DNA from: an uncultured Xanthobacteraceae bacterium
GTDB taxonomy: Bacteria; Pseudomonadota; Alphaproteobacteria; Rhizobiales; Xanthobacteraceae
Assembly: GCA_955652195.1 (NCBI GenBank)
Contig: CATPBC010000380.1
Span: 1-7,897 of the forward strand
DNA: 7,897 nucleotides
Reading direction: 5' to 3'
In this document: positions 1 through 6,776 of the stretch, piece after piece
Position numbering within the stretch: position 1 is the first letter of the stretch
Layout of the letters: each line of letters opens with the position of its first letter
Notes under the pieces: generated by a model
Told to the model about the DNA's origin: nothing
Databases searched by the model: none
Seen by the model: only the letters and a program-made list of their open reading frames with translations
Translations under genes and position numbers: made by a program

Positions 1-643
1 CCTGTTTTTGCAAAACCACGACCAGATCGGTAATCGCGCTCTGGGTGAACGCCTGACAGTGCTCGCCGATCCGGCGGCGCTCGAGGCCGCCATCGCATTG
101 CAGATGCTTTGCCCGCAAATCCCGCTTATGTTCATGGGCGAGGAACAGGCGAGCCGCACCCAATTTTTGTTCTTTACCGATCACAATCCGAATCTTGCAA
201 AGGCCGTGTGGGAAGGCAGACGTCGTGAGTTTGCCAGCTTTTCTCGATGCTCCGACCCGGATTTTCTCGCGCGAGTTCCAGATCCTAATTCCCGTGATAC
301 GTTTGAGCGCTCTAGGCCCGTGTCAGACGTGTCGGCAGCTGCGAGGCGGGAGCACCTTTACAAGCATCTCATCGCGCTGCGACAAAAAGAGATCATTCCC
401 CGCCTGGACGGCACGCTGGCGCTCGACGCGCGTGCCGTCGGTCCGGCGGCCATTCTCGCTCAATGGCAGATGGGCGATGATTCACTGCTGGTGATTGGCA
501 GCAATCTCGGCACATCGGCTGCAGTCATCCCGCGGCAAAAAGCGGGGAGGCTGCTGTTTGCCAGTTCGGAACGAGCTGGCCTAGCTGCGCTAGATGGCAC
601 GCTCGAGCCCTATTCCACCGTCGTGCTCCTGGAAACGCGATGA
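1..643 (+). CDS. treZ: Malto-oligosyltrehalose trehalohydrolase (TreZ), 3' part
   Basis: The C-terminal ~213 residues of TreZ (GH13), which hydrolyses the alpha-1,4 bond next to the terminal trehalose of maltooligosyl-trehalose and releases free trehalose in the cytoplasm. The frame is open from base 2 and the start lies outside the window; the full family is about 580-600 aa, so this is the last third. The first visible residues are the GH13 region IV motif FLQNHDQIGNR, with the conserved Asp at 20-22. It is followed by FMGEE (~130-145), FLFFTDH and the EGRRREF signature (~208-231) typical of TreZ. The C-terminal beta domain ends at TGA 641-643, which overlaps the malQ ATG by four bases, so the two genes are cotranscribed and probably translationally coupled. 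The family call is firm; integrity of the upstream part cannot be judged. Confidence 0.95.
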   Translation, partial: LFLQNHDQIGNRALGERLTVLADPAALEAAIALQMLCPQIPLMFMGEEQASRTQFLFFTDHNPNLAKAVWEGRRREFASFSRCSDPDFLARVPDPNSRDTFERSRPVSDVSAAARREHLYKHLIALRQKEIIPRLDGTLALDARAVGPAAILAQWQMGDDSLLVIGSNLGTSAAVIPRQKAGRLLFASSERAGLAALDGTLEPYSTVVLLETR

Positions 644-2715
644 ATGATTCATCCGTTCGTGAACTTGCGCGGTGCGCGGGCATAGCGGTGCAGTGGACCG
701 ACCATGCGAACAAACGGCGCCGCGTGGCGCTGGACTCGATACGGCGCATTCTCGCCGCGTTGCAACTACCCTGTGGAACGGCGGGCGAAATAGCCCACAG
801 TCAACGCACATTAGATAATGCGACGTTGCCGCCATTGATTACAGCGACCGCAGGACAGGCCGTGGATTTGCCTTGGCGGATGGCCGATCTTCCGCACCGC
901 CTACATCTCGTGCATGAGGACGGATCAGCAACCGAGATTCCGGTCAGTGCGAGCGCGCAGGGCATCCGACTGCCTGGCATCAGGGCTATTGGATACCATA
1001 CCGCGGAGATAGGGCGCAGACGCATTACGCTGGCGGTGGCCCCCGCGCGATGTATTTCGATTGCGGATGTCGCGGCGGGTGAGCGTGTCGCCGGCTTTAC
1101 GATTCAGACTTATGGGCTCGGCCGCTCGGGTGATTGTGGCATCGGCGACATGTCGGGTGTCACGGCTCTGGCAAAGGTAGCCGGCGGACTTGGGCTTGAG
1201 ATGCTGGCCCTTAGTCCCGCACATGCACTGTTGGCAGCGGATCCGGACCATTTCAGTCCATATTCGCCGTCGAACCGTCTGTTTTACAATCCGCTTTTCG
1301 CTGATGCAGCTTCGGTTCTCGGCGAGGAGCGGGTCGTGCGAGCGCGGACCGCCACCGGTTTAGGGTTGTCTGCAGGTGAAGTGGAAGCCTTATCGCTGAT
1401 TGACTGGAAGGCATCGACACGAGCGAAGATGACGGTTCTTCGCGGCCTCTTCGAAGATATTGCCGCTACCGATCTCGCGTCCAACCCGCCGACCGATCTT
1501 GCAACAGACTTCGCAAAGTTCTGCGCCGAACGCGGCTCGGCTCTTCAAGAGCATGCCTCGTTTGAAGCCTTGCACGCGGCGCGGCTACAGACCGATCCTG
1601 AAGCGTCGAATTGGAAAGACTGGCCGGCGAGTTGGCGTAATCCGCGCAGTCCGGCGATCAGAGATTTCACTGAAAAAAACCAGCATGAGATCCTGTTCCA
1701 TTGTTTCTTGCAGTGGGTTGCCGATCGTTCCTTCGCAAACGCTCAGCGCGAGGCAAGGCGAGCGGGAATGCGGATTGGTCTGATCGCCGATCTTGCCGCC
1801 GGGATGACGAGCGCGGGCAGCTACGCCTGGGCCCACCAGGACCACATGCTCGGCGGCTTGCAAATTGGTGCTCCGCCCGACTCGTTTAATGCCAATGGCC
1901 AAAATTGGGGATTGAGTTCGTTTTCACCGCGCGCATTGTCCGGACAGGGCTTTGAACCGTTCATCGCGACGCTTCGTGCATGCATGCGTCATGCCGGTGG
2001 CCTGCGTGTCGACCATGTCATGGGATTGACGCGGCTCTGGGTCATTCCGGAGGGCGCTAAGGCCAATGAGGGTGCCTACATAACCTATCCGGTCGACGAT
2101 TTATTTCGGCTGACAGCGCTGGAATCTTATCGGCATCGTGCGATCGTAATCGGCGAAGACCTCGGAACAGTGCCGCTGCGCTTCCGCGAACGGCTCGCGC
2201 GCGCAGGCATCTACGGCATGAGAGTGCTTTGGTTCGAGCGCGATAAAAAAGGCTTTGTTCCACCGCAGGACTGGTCAGACGCTGCGGCTGCGATGACGTC
2301 AACCCATGACCTTCCGACAGTCGCGGGCTGGTGGCGCGGGACCGATCTCGAAGCGCGGGCAGGCTGCGGTTTGCTCAACGATCCTCACGCCGAGCGAGTA
2401 GCCCGAAACGCCGAGCGCGAAGCGCTTTGGGACGCGTTCAAGTCGGCCAAAGTAGCCGGCGGTGATCGGCCTTCGGCGGGCGAATCATCGCGTGTCGTCG
2501 ACGCGGCCGTGGCGTTCGTCGCCAAGACGCCGTCCCGACTCGCGTTGCTGCCGCTCGAAGATGCCATCGCCGCCGAGCGACAGCCCAATATGCCTGGGAC
2601 GGTCGATCAATATCCCAACTGGCGCCATCGCTATGGCGGCGATGCGGCGGCGCTGCTGGACGATCCCGATGTGCGTCATCGGATTGAGATCCTGGTCGCT
2701 CGAGGCGCGTCGTGA
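640..2715 (+). CDS. malQ: 4-alpha-glucanotransferase (amylomaltase, GH77)
   Basis: Complete 691-residue MalQ, about the length of the E. coli-type enzyme (~690 aa). It transfers maltodextrin units between alpha-1,4 chains. In this operon it probably lengthens the short dextrins left by TreY/TreZ so that they can be used again. Residues 1-~150 form the N-terminal extension of proteobacterial MalQ, beginning with a helical SVRELARCAGI segment. The GH77 barrel follows from about residue 155 (TYGLGRSGDCGIGD). The catalytic set is intact: Asp458 nucleophile in GLRVDHVMGL, Glu506 acid/base in VIGEDLGTVP, and Asp557 in STHDLPT. The active-site loop PPDSFNANGQNWG is at 412-424. The ATG at 640 overlaps the treZ stop (ATGA), with GGAAA just upstream; its own stop overlaps the treY start (GTGA). 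The function within the operon is inferred from its neighbours. Confidence 0.95.
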   Translation: MNDSSVRELARCAGIAVQWTDHANKRRRVALDSIRRILAALQLPCGTAGEIAHSQRTLDNATLPPLITATAGQAVDLPWRMADLPHRLHLVHEDGSATEIPVSASAQGIRLPGIRAIGYHTAEIGRRRITLAVAPARCISIADVAAGERVAGFTIQTYGLGRSGDCGIGDMSGVTALAKVAGGLGLEMLALSPAHALLAADPDHFSPYSPSNRLFYNPLFADAASVLGEERVVRARTATGLGLSAGEVEALSLIDWKASTRAKMTVLRGLFEDIAATDLASNPPTDLATDFAKFCAERGSALQEHASFEALHAARLQTDPEASNWKDWPASWRNPRSPAIRDFTEKNQHEILFHCFLQWVADRSFANAQREARRAGMRIGLIADLAAGMTSAGSYAWAHQDHMLGGLQIGAPPDSFNANGQNWGLSSFSPRALSGQGFEPFIATLRACMRHAGGLRVDHVMGLTRLWVIPEGAKANEGAYITYPVDDLFRLTALESYRHRAIVIGEDLGTVPLRFRERLARAGIYGMRVLWFERDKKGFVPPQDWSDAAAAMTSTHDLPTVAGWWRGTDLEARAGCGLLNDPHAERVARNAEREALWDAFKSAKVAGGDRPSAGESSRVVDAAVAFVAKTPSRLALLPLEDAIAAERQPNMPGTVDQYPNWRHRYGGDAAALLDDPDVRHRIEILVARGAS
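2702..2705 (+). promoter_or_regulatory. Ribosome binding site for treY
   Basis: GAGG inside the last malQ codons, six bases before GTG 2712. This supports the GTG start over the next in-frame ATG at 2736, which would remove the TNAPRAT segment that fits the usual TreY N-terminus (PRATYRLQ-like). Confidence 0.6.
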
Positions 2716-5318
2716 CGAATGCGCCCCGTGCCACAATGCGTCTGCAATTCAATGACGGATTCACTTTTGCCGACGCGCGGTCTCTCGCCCCCTATCTGGC
2801 GTCGTTGGGAATAAGTCACCTTTATGCGTCGCCTATTATGACAGCACGACGCGGATCGACGCATGGCTATGACGTCGTCGATCCCATACGGATTAGCCGC
2901 GCATTAGGCGGAGAAAGCGAATTTTGCCGGCTTGTCGGCGAGCTTCGTCGGCACGATTTGGGCCTGATCGTCGACATCGTTCCCAACCATATGGCGATCG
3001 GCAGCGAGAATTCCTGGTGGATGGACGTCTTGGCCCGAGGCCGGGACAGCCGCTACGCCAAATATTTCGACATCGATTGGGATTCGCCAAGGCACGATTT
3101 GCGAGGCAAGGTCTTGATGCCAATTCTGGGCCGACCCTATAGCGAAGCGCTCGATGCGGGCGAAATAACTTTTGCCTATGATCGTTCACTAGGCAATTTT
3201 GTAATACGGTATTTTGATCACGTATTTCCAGTTGCGGCGAATGAGGTCTTTGCTGATGACGCGGCCGCGGAGTTTGATGTGGTCTCCCCGGGGGGACGAG
3301 AGCGGCTTCATAATTTGCTTAGGCGGCAACACTATCGATTAGCGTGGTGGCGGAGCGCCAACGATCAAATCAATTGGCGACGATTCTTCGACATCAACGA
3401 ACTTGCCGCAATCCGGGTCGAAGATGACGAGGTATTTGAAGCGATTCACGCCACTGTTTTCCGCCTCTATGCGTCGGGCTTGATCGACGGCATCCGCGTC
3501 GATCACATCGACGGGCTGTCGCAGCCGGGAAAATACTGCCGCAAGATGCGCGAACGGCTGTCGAAACTCGAACGAGAGCGGCCAGCCGATATACCCCGGG
3601 GCGCCGCTTATTTCGTCGTAGAAAAGATCTTGGCGTCCAACGAAAGCCTTCCGACCGGCTGGCAGGTCGATGGCACGACCGGCTACGATTTCATGGACCA
3701 GGCAAGCGCACTTCTACATCAAGCGCTCGGCGAGCGCCCGCTGGGCGAACTATGGCAGCGTGTTAGCGGCAGGCCCGACGATTTCGGATTTGAGGAAAAA
3801 CTTGCCCGCCGCCAGATTTTGCAACGCAGCTTCGGTAGCCAACGGGCCGCAACCGTCGAGGCTGTCTTTACGATTGCGCAAAGCGACACAGCAACCGCCG
3901 GATATTCGCGGTCAGCGATTTGCCGCGCCCTGACCGAAATTCTTGCTCATTTTTCGGTTTATCGGATCTACGCCAGGGTCGGCTGCGCTTCGCAATCGGA
4001 TTGTGAATTTTTGTCTTCCGCAGTTGCACGCGCGAAATCAACTTGTGCTGCGGGCGATGCTGATCTCGTTACCGCGCTTGGCGACTGGCTTTCCGGCCGT
4101 CGCATCAGGCCTCAGCTTGACCAGCTGCAAGCCGTTGCGCTCGCCCGATTTCAGCAATTGAGCGCGTCACTTTGCGCGAAGGCAGTGGAAGACACCGCCT
4201 TCTACCGATATGGCCGACTGATCTCGCGAAATGACGTCGGTTTCAATCCGCGACGGTTTGCGTACTCAACCGCCGAATTCCACCGCGAGATGGAGGTCCG
4301 CAACAGCCAATTTCCGCGCACGATGCTCGCAACCGCGACACACGATCATAAGCGCGGCGAGGATGTGCGCGTGCGCCTCGCTGTCTTAAGCGAAATTCCT
4401 GACGATTGGACTCGAACACTCGAGCGATGGCTGGATCTGAGCGCGTCTCATCGCAGACTGTCACACGACATGCCGAGCGCGGGCGATGTCGCTATTCTCT
4501 TTCAGACCATCGTGGGAGCCTGGCCTGACGGATTGATGATTACCGATCAACGGGGTCTTGCGGCCTATTGCAAGCGCTTGATGTTATGGCAGCAAAAGGC
4601 ACTTCGTGAGGCGAAACTACACAGTGATTGGGCCGAGCCCAATAGAGCGTATGAAGCCGCGGCTAGCGATTTAATAGCTTGGCTATTCTCCGGATCGTCG
4701 GAGTTGCTGCCGGAAATCGCAGGGTTTGTGCAGCGCATTCATGCGGCAGGTGCCGCAAAGAGCCTGGCGCAGACGCTGCTCAAATTGACAGCGCCGGGCG
4801 TCCCGGATTTTTACCAGGGCGCCGACTACTGGGATTTCAGCCTTGTCGATCCGGACAATCGAACGCCCGTGGATTTCACCGCCCGGCAGGCATCCCTCGA
4901 GGCGATGCCGTTACGCCCGCCGACCAGCCTCGACGGCCGCCTCAAACAATTCCTGATTGTCCGTGTCCTTGCGGCGCGCAAGAAGACTGCGCAGCTTTTT
5001 TCCGCCGGCCGCTATATGCCCCTCGAAATAGCCGGGCCATCGACCGACAATTTCGTTGCATTTGCTCGCGTTCTGCATGATTACGCAGCCATCACCCTGT
5101 TTTGCCGGCTTACTGCGCAGCTTTTCGGCAGCAGTGACTTTCTGAGCATCTCGACTTTGTGTCGCAGAGGGACGCGCCTTCTGATTCCTCCTGATCTGCA
5201 GGGGAGCTTCGCAGATGCTTTGCTCGCTGATGAATCAGTCCCGTTCGGTCCTGAAGTTGATGTCGGACAAATCCTCCGCCGTCTACCGGTCGCTCTGCTC
5301 ATCAAAGCTCCAACCTGA
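2712..5318 (+). CDS. treY: Malto-oligosyltrehalose synthase (TreY)
   Basis: Complete 868-residue TreY (GH13_26). It converts the reducing-end alpha-1,4 bond of a maltodextrin to an alpha,alpha-1,1 bond, giving the maltooligosyl-trehalose that TreZ cleaves. The N-terminus carries the family pattern PRATMRLQFNDGFTFADA, then ISHLYASPIMTARRGSTHGYD. The GH13 motifs are in order: DIVPNHM (Asp88, His93), GIRVDHIDGL with nucleophile Asp264, VEKIL with acid/base Glu304, and ATHDHKRGEDVR with Asp545. The last motif usually reads HDTKRxEDVR, so His546 for Thr is a small variation. KLTAPGVPDFYQG starts at 691 and is followed by the LVDPDNRTPVDF signature. The start is GTG, chosen from its RBS and the GTGA overlap with malQ. 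It is the last gene of the + strand operon. Some stretches use relatively AT-rich codons (for example around 3180-3240), but there is no break in the frame. Confidence 0.95.
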   Translation: MTNAPRATMRLQFNDGFTFADARSLAPYLASLGISHLYASPIMTARRGSTHGYDVVDPIRISRALGGESEFCRLVGELRRHDLGLIVDIVPNHMAIGSENSWWMDVLARGRDSRYAKYFDIDWDSPRHDLRGKVLMPILGRPYSEALDAGEITFAYDRSLGNFVIRYFDHVFPVAANEVFADDAAAEFDVVSPGGRERLHNLLRRQHYRLAWWRSANDQINWRRFFDINELAAIRVEDDEVFEAIHATVFRLYASGLIDGIRVDHIDGLSQPGKYCRKMRERLSKLERERPADIPRGAAYFVVEKILASNESLPTGWQVDGTTGYDFMDQASALLHQALGERPLGELWQRVSGRPDDFGFEEKLARRQILQRSFGSQRAATVEAVFTIAQSDTATAGYSRSAICRALTEILAHFSVYRIYARVGCASQSDCEFLSSAVARAKSTCAAGDADLVTALGDWLSGRRIRPQLDQLQAVALARFQQLSASLCAKAVEDTAFYRYGRLISRNDVGFNPRRFAYSTAEFHREMEVRNSQFPRTMLATATHDHKRGEDVRVRLAVLSEIPDDWTRTLERWLDLSASHRRLSHDMPSAGDVAILFQTIVGAWPDGLMITDQRGLAAYCKRLMLWQQKALREAKLHSDWAEPNRAYEAAASDLIAWLFSGSSELLPEIAGFVQRIHAAGAAKSLAQTLLKLTAPGVPDFYQGADYWDFSLVDPDNRTPVDFTARQASLEAMPLRPPTSLDGRLKQFLIVRVLAARKKTAQLFSAGRYMPLEIAGPSTDNFVAFARVLHDYAAITLFCRLTAQLFGSSDFLSISTLCRRGTRLLIPPDLQGSFADALLADESVPFGPEVDVGQILRRLPVALLIKAPT

Positions 5319-5349
5319 TCGCTGGAGCCCGGATGACATGAAGCGGCTG

Positions 5350-5388
5350 TGCACAAATGCATGGTGACTATGGCTTCGCTCTTGTGCA
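5350..5388. repeat. 7-bp inverted repeat after treY
   Basis: TGCACAA (5350-5356) and TTGTGCA (5382-5388) are perfect inverse complements separated by 25 bases, starting 31 bases after the treY stop. No T run follows, so it is not a typical intrinsic terminator. It may be an mRNA 3'-end stem or chance. Confidence 0.3.
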
Positions 5389-5463
5389 ATTGTTCAGTCA
5401 TCAGTAATTGATTCGTTTGATCGCGGCGGCGTGGAAATGCAGACACGCAGCAGGGAACGCACG

Positions 5464-5481
5464 GGAGCCGGGGGCTCCTTT
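5464..5481 (+). terminator. Possible weak terminator hairpin
   Basis: GGAGCC (5464-5469), loop GGG, GGCTCC (5473-5478) gives a 6-bp GC-rich stem with only three T after it (5479-5481). An alternative stem, GCTCCTT/AAGGGGC (5474-5490 with loop TGT), shares bases with it, so the two cannot form together. The T run is too short for a confident call. Confidence 0.25.
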
Positions 5482-5517
5482 GTAAGGGGCACCCAAAGCG
5501 GAAATCCGAAACGCAGC

Positions 5518-5576
5518 GGCCACTACCTCACGGTGCGTAGGTAGCGAAAAAGTGGTCAGCCGGAGTTGCGACCGGC
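5518..5576. repeat. Cluster of nested inverted repeats
   Basis: An outer stem pairs GGCCACT (5518-5524) with AGTGGTC (5551-5557), seven pairs with one G-U. Inside it CTACCT (5523-5528) can pair with AGGTAG (5539-5544) around a 10-base loop. Next to it GCCGG (5559-5563) pairs with CCGGC (5572-5576) around eight bases. This is more structure than expected from plain spacer, but I do not recognise it as a known RNA or REP family. Confidence 0.3.
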
Positions 5577-5588
5577 CCGCGACACCTC

Positions 5589-5614
5589 ATTCGCCCTTTG
5601 CGGCGAATCCTTTT
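5589..5614 (+). terminator. Candidate intrinsic terminator of the treZ-malQ-treY operon
   Basis: A perfect 7-bp stem, ATTCGCC (5589-5595) with GGCGAAT (5602-5608), has a 6-base loop and is followed by CC and TTTT (5611-5614). It is the best terminator-like element downstream of treY on the + strand, although 270 bases from the stop. There is no A run on the 5' side, so it would not work for minus-strand transcripts. Confidence 0.4.
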
Positions 5615-5653
5615 GGCCGTGTTCCCTTAAAGCCAAGCCATTAGACGCGGCTG

Positions 5654-5970
5654 ATGGCTGGTCGTCGAAGATTTGCCGCTGCGATTGCCGCGTTTCGCGA
5701 TCGCTCCCGACGGCGAGTTCATCAAGGTAATTGCCGGCTCAGCGGCAGCTTGGCCGCTCACCGCACGTGCGCAGCATTCGATGTATCGGCGTGCTGATGG
5801 CGCACCGAGAGAGCGATCCTGAATTTCAGGACTATTTGGAAGCATTCCGGCAAGGGCTCCAGAGATTCGGCTGGGTTGAAGGCCGTAACATTAGAATCGA
5901 AACCCGCTGGGGAGCGCTTGATGATGCGGAGGTGAGACAACGGTCCGCGGAGGAAATTCTCGCGTTAAAC
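5654..5970 (+). pseudogene. Decayed ABC_sub_bind-type substrate-binding protein, N-terminal fragment
   Basis: A remnant of a Tat-exported ABC transporter substrate-binding protein (PF04392 type, normally about 320 aa). The leader EFIKVIAGSAAAWPLTARAQ is readable at 5715-5774 in one frame. The twin arginines just before it (CGA CGG, 5708-5713) are in another frame. The mature start IGVLMAHRESDPEFQDYLEA, then FRQGLQRFGWVEGRNIRIE, continues from 5785 in a third register, so there is a frameshift near 5713 and another near 5784. Family resemblance runs to about 5970 (SAEEILAL) and then stops, leaving only the first quarter to third of the gene; the open frame runs on to 6057 in unrelated sequence. 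The start is uncertain: ATG 5654 is in the twin-arginine frame. It has no partner permease or ATPase here and is surely not functional. Confidence 0.75.
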
Positions 5971-6264
5971 CTCGTCAGCTTCGGGTCAAAAGGCGAATTA
6001 GCAAGTTGTCCGCGACTGATCCGCTTATCCTTGAATTTGAGACGTTCGCCAAATTGATGCTAGCATTCACAAGCAACAGACGCGGCGCAGTCCAGTATCG
6101 GAAAGCGGTACACCTGCCACTTAACCATTCCACAGTGGTTCGGCGCACCTGTGGCGAACGGCGCTACCGTCGCGCAGCGCCATCGCACAGCGAGCGCGTT
6201 CAAGGCGACGCTTGGGATCGCGATTAGCTATAATGAGTCAGCGAAGCGTCGTGCGGCCGGGGCG
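5971..6264. other. Unassigned region with no recognisable gene
   Basis: About 290 bases after the end of the ABC_sub_bind resemblance. A + strand frame is open over 6006-6227, but its translation (SATDPLILEFETFAKLML, then increasingly Arg-rich) matches nothing I know, and no RBS precedes it. An imperfect structure, CCACAG (6130-6135) against CTGTGG (6149-6154), and AACCA/TGGTT around it are the only repeats I see. Probably more debris. Confidence 0.4.
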
Positions 6265-6498
6265 TTATATTTTCTTCTCCAGGCATTGCACCGCTTCTCG
6301 TTCCTCCGATCCGGTCATACCGGCGGCTTGAGCCATTGCTTTAGCCTGCGCTAGACCTACTTGCGCAACATACGCACGCACCATTTCGCAGCTAATGCGT
6401 GAATCGGGCGGCTGATAACACTCTCTAAGCCCACGCCCAATCTTTTTTCTTGTGTACCACCAGGCAACAGGCTCGTACCGTGGCCGATTATTTAACAT
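6265..6498 (-). CDS. Small hypothetical protein, possibly a truncated gene
   Basis: The minus-strand frame ends at TAA 6265-6267, with ATG 6498 as a possible start (77 aa). The second half looks protein-like: a Cys pair in ECYQPPDSRISCEMVRAYVA, then an Ala-rich amphipathic stretch QVGLAQAKAMAQAAGMTGSEE ending with AVQCLEKKI. This resembles the C-terminal part of small secreted Cys-containing proteins of unknown function in Rhizobiales; that is from memory and uncertain. The N-terminal half shows no signal peptide and may be junk, so the gene may have lost its own 5' end. The frame stays open upstream to 6639, but that part is out-of-frame glgB relic and not part of this gene. No RBS is evident before 6498. 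Confidence 0.35.
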   Translation of the reverse strand: MLNNRPRYEPVAWWYTRKKIGRGLRECYQPPDSRISCEMVRAYVAQVGLAQAKAMAQAAGMTGSEEREAVQCLEKKI

Positions 6499-6538
6499 CG
6501 TTGTATCTGGTCCCCACAAGTTGGATAAATCGAGGAAC

Positions 6539-6776
6539 CTAAAGTTCGTTCTCCCGAAAAAGCCGTGCGACGAGCGTCGGCTCGAGCGGCGCCAGCATTG
6601 TGGCATTCGATCGCCGCAGCACTTCGACCTTGCGGGCACTAGGCAAGAATGACGGATGATGCGACCGGCTCGCGTATCGTGCGGCCCAAGTGCGGCGAAC
6701 GGATTGCCGTTAATGCCAAGTGCAAGCGCCCGAGCCGATCCTGCATCGAGCTGCCACGGAAGCGCCAGCTATGCAT
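6539..6776 (-). pseudogene. glgB: Truncated, frameshifted 5' end of glgB (1,4-alpha-glucan branching enzyme)
   Basis: The remnant of the N-terminal (CBM48-type) domain of a GlgB, read through three frames. The ATG at 6776-6774 shares its A with the stop of the upstream kinase gene (TGATG). The frame then changes somewhere in 6723-6760 to give ARALALGINGNPFAALGPHD and on to GRIIR (6652). One base appears to be missing at about 6652, after which AFLPSARKVEVLRRS and MLAPLEPTLVARLF follow to TAG 6541-6539. The patterns NPFAxLGPH and RAFLPxAxxVEVL are characteristic of GlgB N-termini. The intact enzyme is above 700 aa; only about 75 codons remain and the GH13 catalytic domain is absent, so it cannot branch glucan. 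The position directly after treS-mak is the usual one for glgB. The exact site of the first frameshift is uncertain. Confidence 0.72.

Larger units (their letters stand above)
5319..5653. other. Intergenic region downstream of treY
   Basis: About 335 bases between the treY stop and the decayed ABC_sub_bind gene. I see no protein of any known family in the six frames. The content is structural: several short inverted repeats and one hairpin followed by a T run, listed separately. I see no convincing promoter for a downstream gene. Confidence 0.6.

Noticed and set aside
4679..5080. 133-codon + frame inside treY
   Set aside because: Out-of-frame shadow of the conserved TreY C-terminal region.
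5081..5446. 121-codon minus-strand frame over the treY end and spacer
   Set aside because: No recognisable motif, mostly antisense to treY, and an Arg/Ser-rich composition typical of shadow frames.
6229..6234. TATAAT resembling a -10 box on the + strand
   Set aside because: No acceptable -35 at 16-18 bases upstream, and no + strand gene follows.
5319..6776. Possible insertion sequence or integrated element in the junction
   Set aside because: I found no transposase motif, no paired terminal inverted repeats or target-site duplications, no tRNA or att site, and no CRISPR-like repeat array.
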